DNA of 64,000 nucleotides from Vibrio marinisediminis (GTDB taxonomy: Bacteria; Pseudomonadota; Gammaproteobacteria; Enterobacterales; Vibrionaceae), in NCBI RefSeq assembly GCF_014050145.1, contig NZ_JACFYF010000001.1, forward strand, positions 124,001 through 188,000, written 5' to 3'. A model generated the notes under the pieces. That model made no database searches. It was given only the letters and a program-made list of their open reading frames with translations, and had not been told where the DNA came from. Shown here in pieces: positions 18,053 through 26,439 of the stretch. The stretch's first letter is position 1. Every line of letters begins with the position of its first letter. Made by a program: the position numbers and the translations under genes.

Positions 18053-18161
18053 CTCAAAGTAGACGAAAGAGAATGCAGGCAGCCAAACGCAAATAACAAC
18101 CTAAAGCCTGAGCTTTACTGATAATGCGATAGTGCCTGCATTGGGGGGTGTTCAAATGGCG

Positions 18162-19196
18162 CTATACCCAGGTGCCGTCAATCCAGAGCTTCACGTTCTT
18201 GAATTCGATTGCCGCCGCTTTACCGACTTCTTCCAAAACGTAAGCCATGTTCATCGACTCGAAGTTTTCAACTTGGTCTTTCTCATCATTCTTCTTACCA
18301 GCAGAACGACGGATTGAACCTTCTTGGATGTAGATGGATAGGTTGTCGTAACTGGTCACCATGATGCCCGTCGATGGGAAGCCTGGGACTTTCACCGCAG
18401 GCAAACCGCCGTACGTGCCGATCACTTGTAGCTCTTGGATTTTGCCTTTTTCACTTGGCGTATTGCCGTGCGCTTCATAGAATTTGGCTTTGTCGTAAGC
18501 CAGCAAATCTGAGCCGATAATAGCCACAAGATTCGAATCGTTTTCACACGCATCATGCAGCAAGCTTTTGGTGTTAAGAACGGCTAGATCTAGGTTGATA
18601 AAGTCACCGCCTTCACCAATGCGAATTTCTCCTGCCGTTTTACCTTGTTTAATCAATCGTGTTGCGTTGTGATCACGCATCGCCTGGAACCAACCTTTAT
18701 TGACGTCTTCACCGTTTGGATTGGTTTGTGCATTAGTATTCTTGGCGACACTTTCGCCATACCAACCAATGGTGATTTTGTTGGCATCAATCTGCTCACG
18801 AGTATGTGAGGCAATGATTTGGTTAAATCGTTTGTCATGCGCCCAAGCATCGAGCTTGGCGTAACGAATAGCCGTGTCGAAGTTGGTCTGCTCACACATA
18901 TAAGGCATGGCGCCCATGCTTGAATGGTCTTTTGGTGTGCGCTTACCATCGCCTGATGTATCGGTACGGCTGGCGATCATGCCCGTGACACCCAGACCAA
19001 TGGATTCACCTTTTTGGTTTTGCACCGGAATGATGTTAATTTTCTTCAAGAACCAGTTGCCTTCACGCATCTGACCAATGATTTTCTGAGTGCCATTCGG
19101 GGTTACGTTGAACTTTTGCGTCGCATCGGTGACATCATTTTGTTCCGCGACTTTTTTAACGTAAGCACTTAGCTTTACTTCTGTATTTCTATCCAT
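18162..19196 (-). CDS. Major capsid protein (gpN-like)
   Basis: 344 residues, close to P2 gpN (357). Characteristic pieces are FLKKINIIPVQNQKGESIGLGV, MPYMCEQTNFDTAIRYAKLDAWAHD, KGWFQAMRDHNATRL and YDNLSIYIQEGSIRRS...VEDFES-like VENFESMNMAYVLE. In P2, N is cleaved at its N-terminus by the protease in O. It lies directly downstream of O in the leftward operon. Confidence 0.95.
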   Translation of the reverse strand: MDRNTEVKLSAYVKKVAEQNDVTDATQKFNVTPNGTQKIIGQMREGNWFLKKINIIPVQNQKGESIGLGVTGMIASRTDTSGDGKRTPKDHSSMGAMPYMCEQTNFDTAIRYAKLDAWAHDKRFNQIIASHTREQIDANKITIGWYGESVAKNTNAQTNPNGEDVNKGWFQAMRDHNATRLIKQGKTAGEIRIGEGGDFINLDLAVLNTKSLLHDACENDSNLVAIIGSDLLAYDKAKFYEAHGNTPSEKGKIQELQVIGTYGGLPAVKVPGFPSTGIMVTSYDNLSIYIQEGSIRRSAGKKNDEKDQVENFESMNMAYVLEEVGKAAAIEFKNVKLWIDGTWV

Positions 19197-19235
19197 TTTT
19201 TATCCAACTGAATTCGTTATTAGTTTGAAATAGGC

Positions 19236-20066
19236 TTATAGGTACGGCTCTTCTTCGCTGTCTTGCCCTGCTAGCTTTCGCCCACCATCATCAGTGATTT
19301 GGCTTAGCGTAGTAGTAAGCTCTGTCATCTTGGAAGAGAGCTCTTCCACTTGCCCCTTCAGCTCGGTGACTTCTTTATTTTCAATCACTTCAGGCTCTTC
19401 TTTATCCGGTTCAGCATCAGGCTTAGCCTGTGAAGATAAATGCTCAATCAACTTGCCTAACTGACTGCTTAGCTCTTTATTTTGCTCAGCGTTTTGCTTG
19501 AGCAGTTCTTCAGTTTCTTTACTCATTTCGTCTTCTTCCTCTTGTTGCGAGAACTGCTCGGTAGGTGTTTCACCGCTGAGCCAGTTTTTGAATTTTTGGA
19601 ACAACGAAGCATCATCCTCGCTGTCTTGTTTGGAGAACTGTTCTGATTTGATGGTGAAATTCGACTGCACTTGCACCTTGCCATCATCTTTACTGGAAAG
19701 ATGAATTTGAGTGGTACCCAATGAGGCTGGTTTATCAGTCAGTGCCAATCCGGTTAGGTAGGCTTTTCCCGTATCTGAAAACTGCTCGATGTATTCACAT
19801 GAGGTATGCAGTAATTGCCCCTGCTCGACGGCGCGCAATAACATTGAGTTAGGCTTAATCACAGCAAACAATTTGTCTTCTCGCTTTTCAAGCGATGACA
19901 CTGAGCCAAATTTATAGCTCCAATCGTAGTGCTCTTCATTAATGCGCGCGGTGTACGTTTCTGGGTTATAGCTTTCCGCAATCTCATCAATAATTTTTTG
20001 CTCGATAACACGACCATCGACTGTTGTGCCTGCCTGTAAAATACAAATTGGCTGTGATTGAAACAT
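19236..20066 (-). CDS. Capsid scaffold and maturation protease (gpO-like)
   Basis: 276 residues. An N-terminal serine-protease region (about 1-150: EEHYDWSYKFGSV, LLHTSCEYIEQF, AYLTGLALTDKPASLGT) is followed by a Gln/Glu-rich coiled coil (about 190-265) that acts as scaffold. P2 gpO has the same layout and size. It is the first gene of the leftward head-tail operon, diverging from P and Q across a 134-base gap. Confidence 0.92.
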   Translation of the reverse strand: MFQSQPICILQAGTTVDGRVIEQKIIDEIAESYNPETYTARINEEHYDWSYKFGSVSSLEKREDKLFAVIKPNSMLLRAVEQGQLLHTSCEYIEQFSDTGKAYLTGLALTDKPASLGTTQIHLSSKDDGKVQVQSNFTIKSEQFSKQDSEDDASLFQKFKNWLSGETPTEQFSQQEEEDEMSKETEELLKQNAEQNKELSSQLGKLIEHLSSQAKPDAEPDKEEPEVIENKEVTELKGQVEELSSKMTELTTTLSQITDDGGRKLAGQDSEEEPYL

Positions 20067-20183
20067 GCCTGAACTCTCCTAAATCCGATGATTCCAATCT
20101 AACCAATGCCCTTCTCTTTTTGTATTCATCCTGATTCTAGATATTCGATATAGAAACGGCGCAAGCTGAGTAATCACGGTGTC

Positions 20184-20201
20184 TGTAGCACTATGCGAAC
20201 A
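20184..20201. promoter_or_regulatory. Possible Ogr/Delta activator site of the late head promoter
   Basis: TGT-N12-ACA, the minimal dyad used by P2 Ogr and satellite Delta, with its last base on the start codon of P. It is centred about 126 bases upstream of the O start, which leaves room for a promoter 55 bases downstream and a ~70-base leader. The outer TGT/ACA match is exact; the inner bases are not well conserved. No equivalent was found before the 32147 operon. Confidence 0.4.
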
Positions 20202-21958
20202 TGGATACGAATATCGCTACCGAGTTAAACCAACCGCTTTACACCTCAGTTCAAACTCAGGCTTTTGGCTTGTATTTGCGCCAATACAAACCTGCCGAGG
20301 TTGCGGAAAAAATCGGAGTCGCCACCCGAACGGTTCAACAGTGGATTTCAAAATTTGGCTGGAAAGAAATGCGGGACGATGCGCCCGTAGAACTCATGCT
20401 GCGTCAGCGAATTGCTTACCTCACGTGGATTGATTGCAAACATGAAGCGCAACTAAAAGAGCTCGACATTCTGCTCGAACAACAATGGAAACGTGATGAG
20501 GCGGACAACAAGCGAAGCCGTGGAAGTGCACACAGTGGTGAGTCGAAACGAGGGAGAAAACCAAACAAAGTTAAGAACGATATTTCGCATATTACTGCCG
20601 ATGTCTTGGCTTAGTTTCGAGAGAAAACCTTCTTCGATTATCAAAAAGAGATCCATGCGCATAAGTGCAATGACGAGCTAAACGAATTCCGCTTTTACCT
20701 TAAATCTCGTCAGATTGGTTTAACTTACTACTTTGCGTTTGAGGCATTTGAAGACGCCATTCTTAATGGTGACAACCAGGTGTTTTTATCCGCCTCTCGT
20801 AAGCAGTCGGAAATCTTTAAGAACTACATTCGCCGGTTCGCACTTGAGCTGGGTGATGTAGACCTAAAAGGCAAAGATGAACTTCAGCTATCAAATGGCG
20901 CCACGCTTTACTTCCTCTCGACAAACGCTCGCACCTCGCAAGGCTTTAATGGTCATGTGTACTTTGATGAAGTGTTCTGGATACCAAAATTTGCTGAACT
21001 GGATGATTACGCGGGTGGTATGTCGATTCAATCGAATTACCGCACGACTTACTTATCCACGCCATCGACGGTAGCGCATGAGGCGTACCCAAAATGGCAA
21101 GGTAAGAAAGCGCTTAAGATTGATATCTCTCATGACACGCTGAAGAACGGCTCGCTTGGTGAAGACGGCATCTTTCGCCAAATCATTACCATTGATGATG
21201 CAATCGCCAAAGGGGCAACCTTCTTCAATATGGAGAAACTGCGCCGTAAATACCCTGACAAAACGGTATTTAACAACTTGCTTCGTTGTGTCTTCTTGGA
21301 TGACTCCGCCTCTATCTTTGCACTCAAGGCTTTGCTCGCCTGTAAAGCTGACTCTTCACTTTGGAAAGATGTCGATCACTATAGAGCTCGCCCTGTTGGT
21401 GATGCTGAAGTCTTGGTTGGCTATGACCCAAGAGGTGGTGGTCAAGGTGAAGGCTCAGACGATGCAGGTCTTGTTGTCTCCCTAAAACCAAAACGAAAAG
21501 GTGGCGTATTCCGCTTCATTGAACGTATTCGCTTGAAGGGTTCAAGCTATGAAGACCAGGCAACAGCCATTAAAGGGATCACTGAAAAATATAACGTGGT
21601 CTACATGGCAATGGATGTCAGTGGCGTGGGTTCAGCAGTCGCGGAACTGGTGCGCAAGTTTTACCCCTGTTTGGTTGAACTGGATTACTCACCAGAGATG
21701 AAGCGAATGATGGTCTACAAAGCTCGGGAAATCATCAACGATGGTCGCTTGCAGTTTGACGGTGAGTGGGACGATTTAGTCCATTCCTTTTTGATGATAC
21801 GCCAGCACACCACCAAAGCCAGTAACCAGGTGACGTTTATTTCTAACCGCAGCAAAGTGGGCTCACATGCTGACCTTGCTTGGGCTTCAATGCACGTGAT
21901 GCGTTGGGAGCCGATTGATATTCATAACGAGAACGATACAACCGTAAAGTTCTTCTAG
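20201..21958 (+). pseudogene. Terminase large (ATPase/nuclease) subunit gpP, interrupted by one amber codon
   Basis: The frame 20201-21958 covers 585 residues, the normal size of P2 gpP (590), with a single in-frame TAG at 20612-20614. Both halves are well conserved: an HTH-like N-terminus (AEVAEKIGVATRTVQQW), then ITADVLA-stop-FREKTFFDYQ, SRQIGLTYYFA and FLSASRKQSEIFKNYI as the ATPase part, and VGYDPRGGGQGEGSDDAGL as the nuclease part. The stop falls between ADVLA and FREKTF, where relatives have an ordinary residue. Unless suppressed or a sequencing error, packaging should fail. A start at GTG or ATG 20780 would lack the ATPase motifs. Confidence 0.9.
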
Positions 21959-21968
21959 GAGAAACAAA

Positions 21969-22931
21969 GTGATAGAGATTGAGTTTTCTAAACCCGTGAG
22001 CGTAATGAATAGCGATATTCTCAGCTATCTTGAAGTGGCGCTGATTGATGGCATATATGAACCGCCTATCGCGCTCGATACGTTAGCAAAAGCACTACGA
22101 GTTAACCCGATGCATTCAAGCGCGATTGAGTTTAAGCGCAATACGTTGGCGTATGCGGTTAGTGTCACGACGGTTTTGTCTCGTCGTGACCTAAAACGGT
22201 TTATTCAAGATTTCCTCACCTTTGGCAACGCATACTTTCAAATCGTACGCTCCGCAGCTGGCTATGGTCCGATCGTTCGAATCAAACATATTCCGGCACT
22301 TTTCATGCGCCGCCGTGAAGACTTAGGCTATTCCTACAAACCACGAGCGTACGATGACGATGGAAGGATTGATTATTCCGACGGTCAGATTTTCCACTTG
22401 GCGGAATACGACATAGCCCAAGAGATTTACGGGCTGCCGCAACATGTAAGCGGTCTAACCTCTATTTGGCTCAACGATGATGCCACGCTGTTTCGTCGTC
22501 AGTATTACCGCAATGGATCTCATGCTGGTTATTTGCTTTACATGAACGAACCCACCATGACCCCAGAGACAGAAGACGATATTCGTAAGAAGCTAAGCGC
22601 TCAAGAAGGGATGGCGTTCAAAAACTTGTTTGTGAATGCCAAAGGTAAAGACACCAAAGCACCCGAACTCAAAGCCATTGGGCAAGTAGAAGCCAAAGAC
22701 TCATTCAAAGATGTGAAGAACCAAACCACTAATGATGTGTTGTCTATTCACCGTGTGCCGCTTGAGTTAATGAGTGTTAAGCGCGAAGGAATCACTACCA
22801 GTAATGACCTTAATAAAGTGGACAGAATTTTTCATAAAAACGAACTGCTGCCATTGATTGATTCACTAGCAGAGCTGAATGACTTTGTTGGACTTGAGGT
22901 AATTAAAGCCAATGAATATGTGAGTTTATAG
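21969..22931 (+). CDS. Portal protein (gpQ-like)
   Basis: 320 residues from GTG 21969, with AGGAGA seven bases before it. Core pieces typical of the P2-type portal family are RRDLKRFIQDFLTFGNAYFQ, YGLPQHVSGL, NDDATLFRRQYYRNGSHAGYLLYMN, IHRVPLELMSVKREGITT and a C-terminal NELLPLIDSLAELNDFVGLEVI. Twelve copies form the DNA entry ring at one capsid vertex. It follows P by ten bases, as in P2. The degraded copy at 4766 is its homologue from prophage A. Confidence 0.93.
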   Translation: MIEIEFSKPVSVMNSDILSYLEVALIDGIYEPPIALDTLAKALRVNPMHSSAIEFKRNTLAYAVSVTTVLSRRDLKRFIQDFLTFGNAYFQIVRSAAGYGPIVRIKHIPALFMRRREDLGYSYKPRAYDDDGRIDYSDGQIFHLAEYDIAQEIYGLPQHVSGLTSIWLNDDATLFRRQYYRNGSHAGYLLYMNEPTMTPETEDDIRKKLSAQEGMAFKNLFVNAKGKDTKAPELKAIGQVEAKDSFKDVKNQTTNDVLSIHRVPLELMSVKREGITTSNDLNKVDRIFHKNELLPLIDSLAELNDFVGLEVIKANEYVSL

Positions 22932-23076
22932 CCTGAGGTTTAGGTTGCTTATTACCACACAGGTCCCAGATCACACCTAAGCTATTGATTTTATTTTGAA
23001 ATAAAAAGGGAGAATCGGCATAGTACATGGACAAGAGACGGCTTTCAGCCATCTAAATAAGTGGGACAGAGATACA

Positions 23077-23880
23077 ATGAACAGTATAGAGTCAGAATTA
23101 GAATCTAGATATCGATCACTTCATGAAAAGAATGGCGCTCCAGGTTGGGCGAAGGATATTGAACCAGCGGTGCCATTTGTTGGTAACGAATATGCAAATA
23201 AACCGCTTAAATGTTTAGTTTTTGGTAGTGCTGAAAATTTAACTTATCTTTCTGGCGATAAGATTACAGCTAATAATTATATGCGCAATCGGGAAGTATC
23301 TAGCGGTAGTGAGTACTTCAAGAAAATTCATATGGCACCAATTAGTAATGGTGCTCTACTAACAGCTTCTCGCTTTATTCTATCAAGCTTAGGTTATGAT
23401 GAGCAGTTTTCTAATGATCCTAAGGTTTATTTAGAAGAAATTTCAGTTGTGAATTTTGGCAAGTATTCTCTTAGTTCTGATACAAATGTTGACTATGCAG
23501 GCACATTAAAATATTTGAAAGATAGCTTTGATCTAGTCAGGCAGGATTTAGATGTATTGAAACCAGACGTAATCATAATACCTAGAAAAATCTATGATTT
23601 TAAAAAAGTTAGACAGGACTTTTTTATTGGGAGTAACACCATTGTGGTGCCTATTTATCAAGTGAATAATCGAGTAATTAATTCACATCTCAAAAAAGTT
23701 GAACTATCTAAAACAATTGCTCGATTTCCTTTTGTAGATGATTGGGTTAATAAAACCATTCATGGGATGGACCGATATTTGAGCTGGTTAGAACAAGATG
23801 TCATGGTGAATGTAACAACCACAAACACGCCCAATAGTGAAACCCAACGCATTGTAACTTCATGTCAGTCATTGACTTAA
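23077..23880 (+). CDS. Unknown cargo protein, first gene of a two-gene unit in the portal-lysis slot
   Basis: 267 residues, no signal peptide or membrane helix. I do not recognise the family with certainty. Visible features are an N-terminal PLKCLVFGSAENLTYLSGD strand-and-loop, an HMAPISNGALLTASRFIL stretch, VVNFGKYSLSS, and LDVLKPDVIIIPRKIYDF. The order of a Gly/Ser-Glu-Asn loop, an N..GKYS motif and a PDVIIIP strand is reminiscent of the uracil-DNA-glycosylase-like fold, but the classic motifs are absent, so this is only a guess. It is AT-rich, lies between portal and spanin, and reads with the gene at 23966. Defence or superinfection exclusion is plausible from its place. Confidence 0.7.
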   Translation: MNSIESELESRYRSLHEKNGAPGWAKDIEPAVPFVGNEYANKPLKCLVFGSAENLTYLSGDKITANNYMRNREVSSGSEYFKKIHMAPISNGALLTASRFILSSLGYDEQFSNDPKVYLEEISVVNFGKYSLSSDTNVDYAGTLKYLKDSFDLVRQDLDVLKPDVIIIPRKIYDFKKVRQDFFIGSNTIVVPIYQVNNRVINSHLKKVELSKTIARFPFVDDWVNKTIHGMDRYLSWLEQDVMVNVTTTNTPNSETQRIVTSCQSLT

Positions 23881-23965
23881 AAATTTTAGTTACAATGATT
23901 TAATTCAGGGGAATAGCGTATTTAGTCCCCTAGAATGCATTAAGATTACAAAGGAAAAAATAACG

Positions 23966-24505
23966 ATGAAAGGTGACTTTGAATTTGTTCTAAGTCTAGC
24001 CGAAGGCTTTTTTGAACAAGAAGAAGTGCAAAAGAAATTTAACTTGATTAAGCAGCATGAATTTACTGGATGGGAGATTTGGTTCCAGATCGAATTTGCC
24101 AGTTTTTTACAGCAACACGAGGAAGTAAGTGAAACCATTCGTGAGTTTGGGTACTCAATTGACAAACGAATGTCAGGGCATCAAGAACGAATGTACATAG
24201 ACTTTTTAATCAGGAAAAAACGTAGCTCTCGCAGTAGCTACATTGCTCTTGAATTTAAGCAGAACCAGAGTGCTTCATCATGTGTGAAAGGCATGATGGG
24301 TGATATTCAAAAGATTTGGAAGCTTAAACAATCTGAGGATGATTTACGTAGCATGTGGTGTTTAGGGATCTATCCAACAGCAACAGGTAAAAACGTCCCT
24401 GAGATTATTTCAAAGCAATCAGAACTTGTAGGCGTCGAGTTACCAGACAATCTCATATCAACTAAAGAGATCCCAAATACCAGTTTTTCATTTACTTTGC
24501 TGTAA
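23966..24505 (+). CDS. PD-(D/E)XK nuclease-like cargo protein
   Basis: 179 residues with a clear AAGGAAA before the ATG. A helical N-terminal region is followed by MYIDFLIRKKRSSRSSYIALEFKQN: an Asp, a spacer and an ExK on adjacent strands, the core of PD-(D/E)XK nucleases, and then a helix with CVKGMMGDIQKIW and a strand with MWCLGIYPTA. The invariant acidic and Lys residues are there (D in YIDF, E and K in ALEFK). Not a known Vsr or Holliday-junction enzyme by eye. It stands 85 bases after the 23077 gene on the same strand, so the two probably act together. Confidence 0.72.
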   Translation: MKGDFEFVLSLAEGFFEQEEVQKKFNLIKQHEFTGWEIWFQIEFASFLQQHEEVSETIREFGYSIDKRMSGHQERMYIDFLIRKKRSSRSSYIALEFKQNQSASSCVKGMMGDIQKIWKLKQSEDDLRSMWCLGIYPTATGKNVPEIISKQSELVGVELPDNLISTKEIPNTSFSFTLL

Positions 24506-24545
24506 TGAGTTGCAAGCGCATGCTTCTAATAATGATGAACCAGTA

Positions 24546-25064
24546 TTATTTAGAGTAACTTGGCAATTGCGCTTTTATCCATGTTTGCAGTAGTTTGAGT
24601 TTTTGCGCATTCTCGGCGCAGGTTTTTAGGTTGGTGACATCTTCCGCTAAGACTTCGGCGTCACGTTCGTAGGGGATTGAACCTTGAGTGGTTTTGGCGG
24701 TGTCATCAGGAACGGGGGCGGATTGCTGAAAACCGATTGTTCGATTATGCGCTCGCACTGCGTCGGCTCGGACACGCAACCAGCCATCGTCATTAACAAC
24801 GCACTGCTTATCACTATTCGCTTGTGCATACTTGATCACCTCTTTTTCAATGGTTCGATATTCAATTTCAATAATGGGCTTTTGATTGGCTAGCTCAACT
24901 GCCAACTCATACGCTTCGTTCTGCTTTACTTCCAATTTGGCAAAGAGAGCATCTTGAGACTTTTTCACCGCAATTTTGGTACTCGATACACCGTAGTCAT
25001 ATGAGAAATACGCCACGCTAACCAAAGCAGCCAACAGGGCGATGAGTTTAATTTTGGTAAACAT
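24546..25064 (-). CDS. Inner-membrane spanin subunit (Rz-like)
   Basis: 172 residues from ATG 25064, which has GAGGG upstream; the longer frame to 25097 lacks a ribosome site. An N-terminal membrane helix (IKLIALLAALVSVAYF) is followed by a periplasmic helical domain (KKSQDALFAKLEVKQNEAYELAVEL). The C-terminal part contains EVLAEDVTNLKTCAENA. Together with the nested lipoprotein it links inner and outer membrane and fuses them in the last step of lysis. It overlaps the endolysin by 17 bases. Confidence 0.88.
   Translation of the reverse strand: MFTKIKLIALLAALVSVAYFSYDYGVSSTKIAVKKSQDALFAKLEVKQNEAYELAVELANQKPIIEIEYRTIEKEVIKYAQANSDKQCVVNDDGWLRVRADAVRAHNRTIGFQQSAPVPDDTAKTTQGSIPYERDAEVLAEDVTNLKTCAENAQKLKLLQTWIKAQLPSYSK
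24647..24829 (-). CDS. Outer-membrane spanin lipoprotein (Rz1-like), nested within Rz
   Basis: 60 residues in another frame, entirely inside the Rz gene. It has a short signal peptide ending in a lipobox (LLMTMAGC), then a small proline-rich mature part (SNPPPFLMTPPKPLKV), the hallmarks of Rz1. It is the outer-membrane half of the spanin pair. The nested arrangement is the same as lambda Rz/Rz1. Confidence 0.85.
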   Translation of the reverse strand: MHKRIVISSALLMTMAGCVSEPTQCERIIEQSVFSNPPPFLMTPPKPLKVQSPTNVTPKS

Positions 25065-25623
25065 ATAGCCCTCGCGTTTTTGGTGAGTCCCAACCATACA
25101 AACAGACGTTCTGCTCTATCTCTCGCCTGGTCACAATTCCTTCGCAGTTGCTCTCTTCAATACGGCAATCCTTACCATTCACATACACCCATCTGGGGTA
25201 CTGGTTACATGCTTGTGTATTGAGTTCTGCATTGAATTGCTTGAGTAAGGTAGAACGCTTGAAATTACCGGCGCCCAAGTTAAAAACGAAACTCACCATC
25301 ATGTCGTACTCACCTTGATTCGGCTTTTGGGAAATGACGCGATTAACCACACGCTCAGCCTTGGTTACATCTTGAATGAAGTAATCCGCGGCTTGATTAA
25401 TGGTGATTTGACTACCAGGCTTCACACCTTCGGTATGCCCTAAACCTGCAGTCCATTTATCAGCCGAACACTGATAAGCTTTTAACCGGCAACCTTCCAT
25501 ATCTGCAATATGCGCGAGCCCTTGAGGGCTGGTTTTCAGCTCAGGTTCTTTTTCAAACACCACCGCAAGTACTGTCATGACGGAGCAAACCGCACCGGTG
25601 ATAATTCTTTGTTTAATACTCAT
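25048..25623 (-). CDS. SAR endolysin, P1-Lyz-like glycoside hydrolase
   Basis: 191 residues from ATG 25623 (TGAGGATAAG upstream; the longer frame begins with TTG). The N-terminus is a weakly hydrophobic signal-anchor-release segment, IITGAVCSVMTVLAVVF. The catalytic region is EGCRLKAYQC...KWTAGLGHT. Counting from this start, Glu43, Cys52 and Thr58 match the unusual E-C-T triad of phage P1 Lyz (E42, C51, T57), and Cys45 and SAR Cys13 match P1 C44 and C13. In P1 the inactive enzyme has the catalytic Cys caged in a disulfide, freed by the SAR Cys after membrane release. The same control is expected here. The start overlaps the holin stop. Confidence 0.9.
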   Translation of the reverse strand: MSIKQRIITGAVCSVMTVLAVVFEKEPELKTSPQGLAHIADMEGCRLKAYQCSADKWTAGLGHTEGVKPGSQITINQAADYFIQDVTKAERVVNRVISQKPNQGEYDMMVSFVFNLGAGNFKRSTLLKQFNAELNTQACNQYPRWVYVNGKDCRIEESNCEGIVTRREIEQNVCLYGWDSPKTRGLYVYQN

Positions 25624-25810
25624 CCGGCTTATCCTCAAAAGCTTCGATTTGAAGGCGGGTTAGTTTGGTTTTAGTCCAGTAGTAGCGAATAGCCATGAGA
25701 CCGGAAACGGTAGCAACAACAAACGCAACTATCTGCGCGATATCGTTAGCCGAAACGCCTGCCAACATGGCGCTCATAGTTGTGAATAAGCTTGATTTGC
25801 CAACGTTCAT
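25613..25810 (-). CDS. Small holin or pinholin-type membrane protein
   Basis: 65 residues, two hydrophobic segments (AMLAGVSANDIAQIVAFVVATVSGLMAI) and a charged C-terminus (TKLTRLQIEAFEDKPDEY), directly upstream of and overlapping the endolysin. With a SAR endolysin, a pinholin that only depolarises the membrane would be enough, and the small size fits. The exact holin class cannot be told. Confidence 0.72.
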   Translation of the reverse strand: MNVGKSSLFTTMSAMLAGVSANDIAQIVAFVVATVSGLMAIRYYWTKTKLTRLQIEAFEDKPDEY

Positions 25811-25931
25811 TACAGTGGTTTTCCTAGTAATTTATCAGTGCCAATGGGCACCATTTTTTAGTTGGTTTCAGTGTATCGCGCGAGATTAACGGCTGATATT
25901 TGTGCGAATTCTATTTGATAGATGTAGAAAA

Positions 25932-25949
25932 CCCAGCGTGAAAGCTGGG
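25932..25949 (-). terminator. Intrinsic terminator between the fibre genes and the holin
   Basis: CCCAGC / GCTGGG with a six-base loop, followed on the minus strand by TTTTC. It lies 17 bases after the fibre assembly gene and would reduce read-through from the baseplate operon into the lysis genes, which presumably have their own promoter or partial read-through. Confidence 0.6.
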
Positions 25950-25965
25950 CTTAGTTGGTGCAGGT

Positions 25966-26439
25966 TTAGTTTATTGGTGGTGTTGGGAACGGGTTCTTAA
26001 TTTGAATTTGCTGAACCGCCGCATCAGCCTGAGACTTAAATATTGCCGCTTCTTCGAATTCACCGTTTTCTTTTTTTCGGTAGCTTTCCATATAAAGCGG
26101 ATCACTTACTTCTCGATATAGATTTCGCCTAGCACCGTCAATTACTAGTAGCTGGTGTTGGTATACATCGTGCTCATTTTGAGCTCGCCAACCAGTGTCA
26201 TCCTTAATTAATATTTCATTAAATGTACAATCTAATCTTTGCCATTCAGCATTATGACGAACAACATGTTTAAGACCAGATGGACATATGTAAAAAGTCG
26301 ATATAATGGATGCATTAATCAACTCTTGACCGTTGTATCTTAGATTTTCCACTGGCAATGTCAGTAAATGTGAAGGAACATCAATATCTCCTAAGTCACC
26401 CAGAGATATAACTAAATCTTGTTCAATAATAGCTTTCAT
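25966..26439 (-). CDS. Tail fibre assembly-type protein
   Basis: 157 residues. The C-terminal third, ARRNLYREVSDPLYMESYRKKENGEFEEAAIFKSQADAAVQQIQ, is the pattern found in tail-fibre assembly and related phage proteins; the N-terminal half is divergent. Located immediately after the fibre gene, the normal place for the fibre chaperone. It is more AT-rich than the structural genes. Confidence 0.65.
   Translation of the reverse strand: MKAIIEQDLVISLGDLGDIDVPSHLLTLPVENLRYNGQELINASIISTFYICPSGLKHVVRHNAEWQRLDCTFNEILIKDDTGWRAQNEHDVYQHQLLVIDGARRNLYREVSDPLYMESYRKKENGEFEEAAIFKSQADAAVQQIQIKNPFPTPPIN

Noticed and set aside
20780-21958. Separate terminase gene starting after the amber codon
   Set aside because: The frame is the same as 20201-20614 and the ATPase-side motifs lie before 20780; it is one gene with a stop, not two genes.
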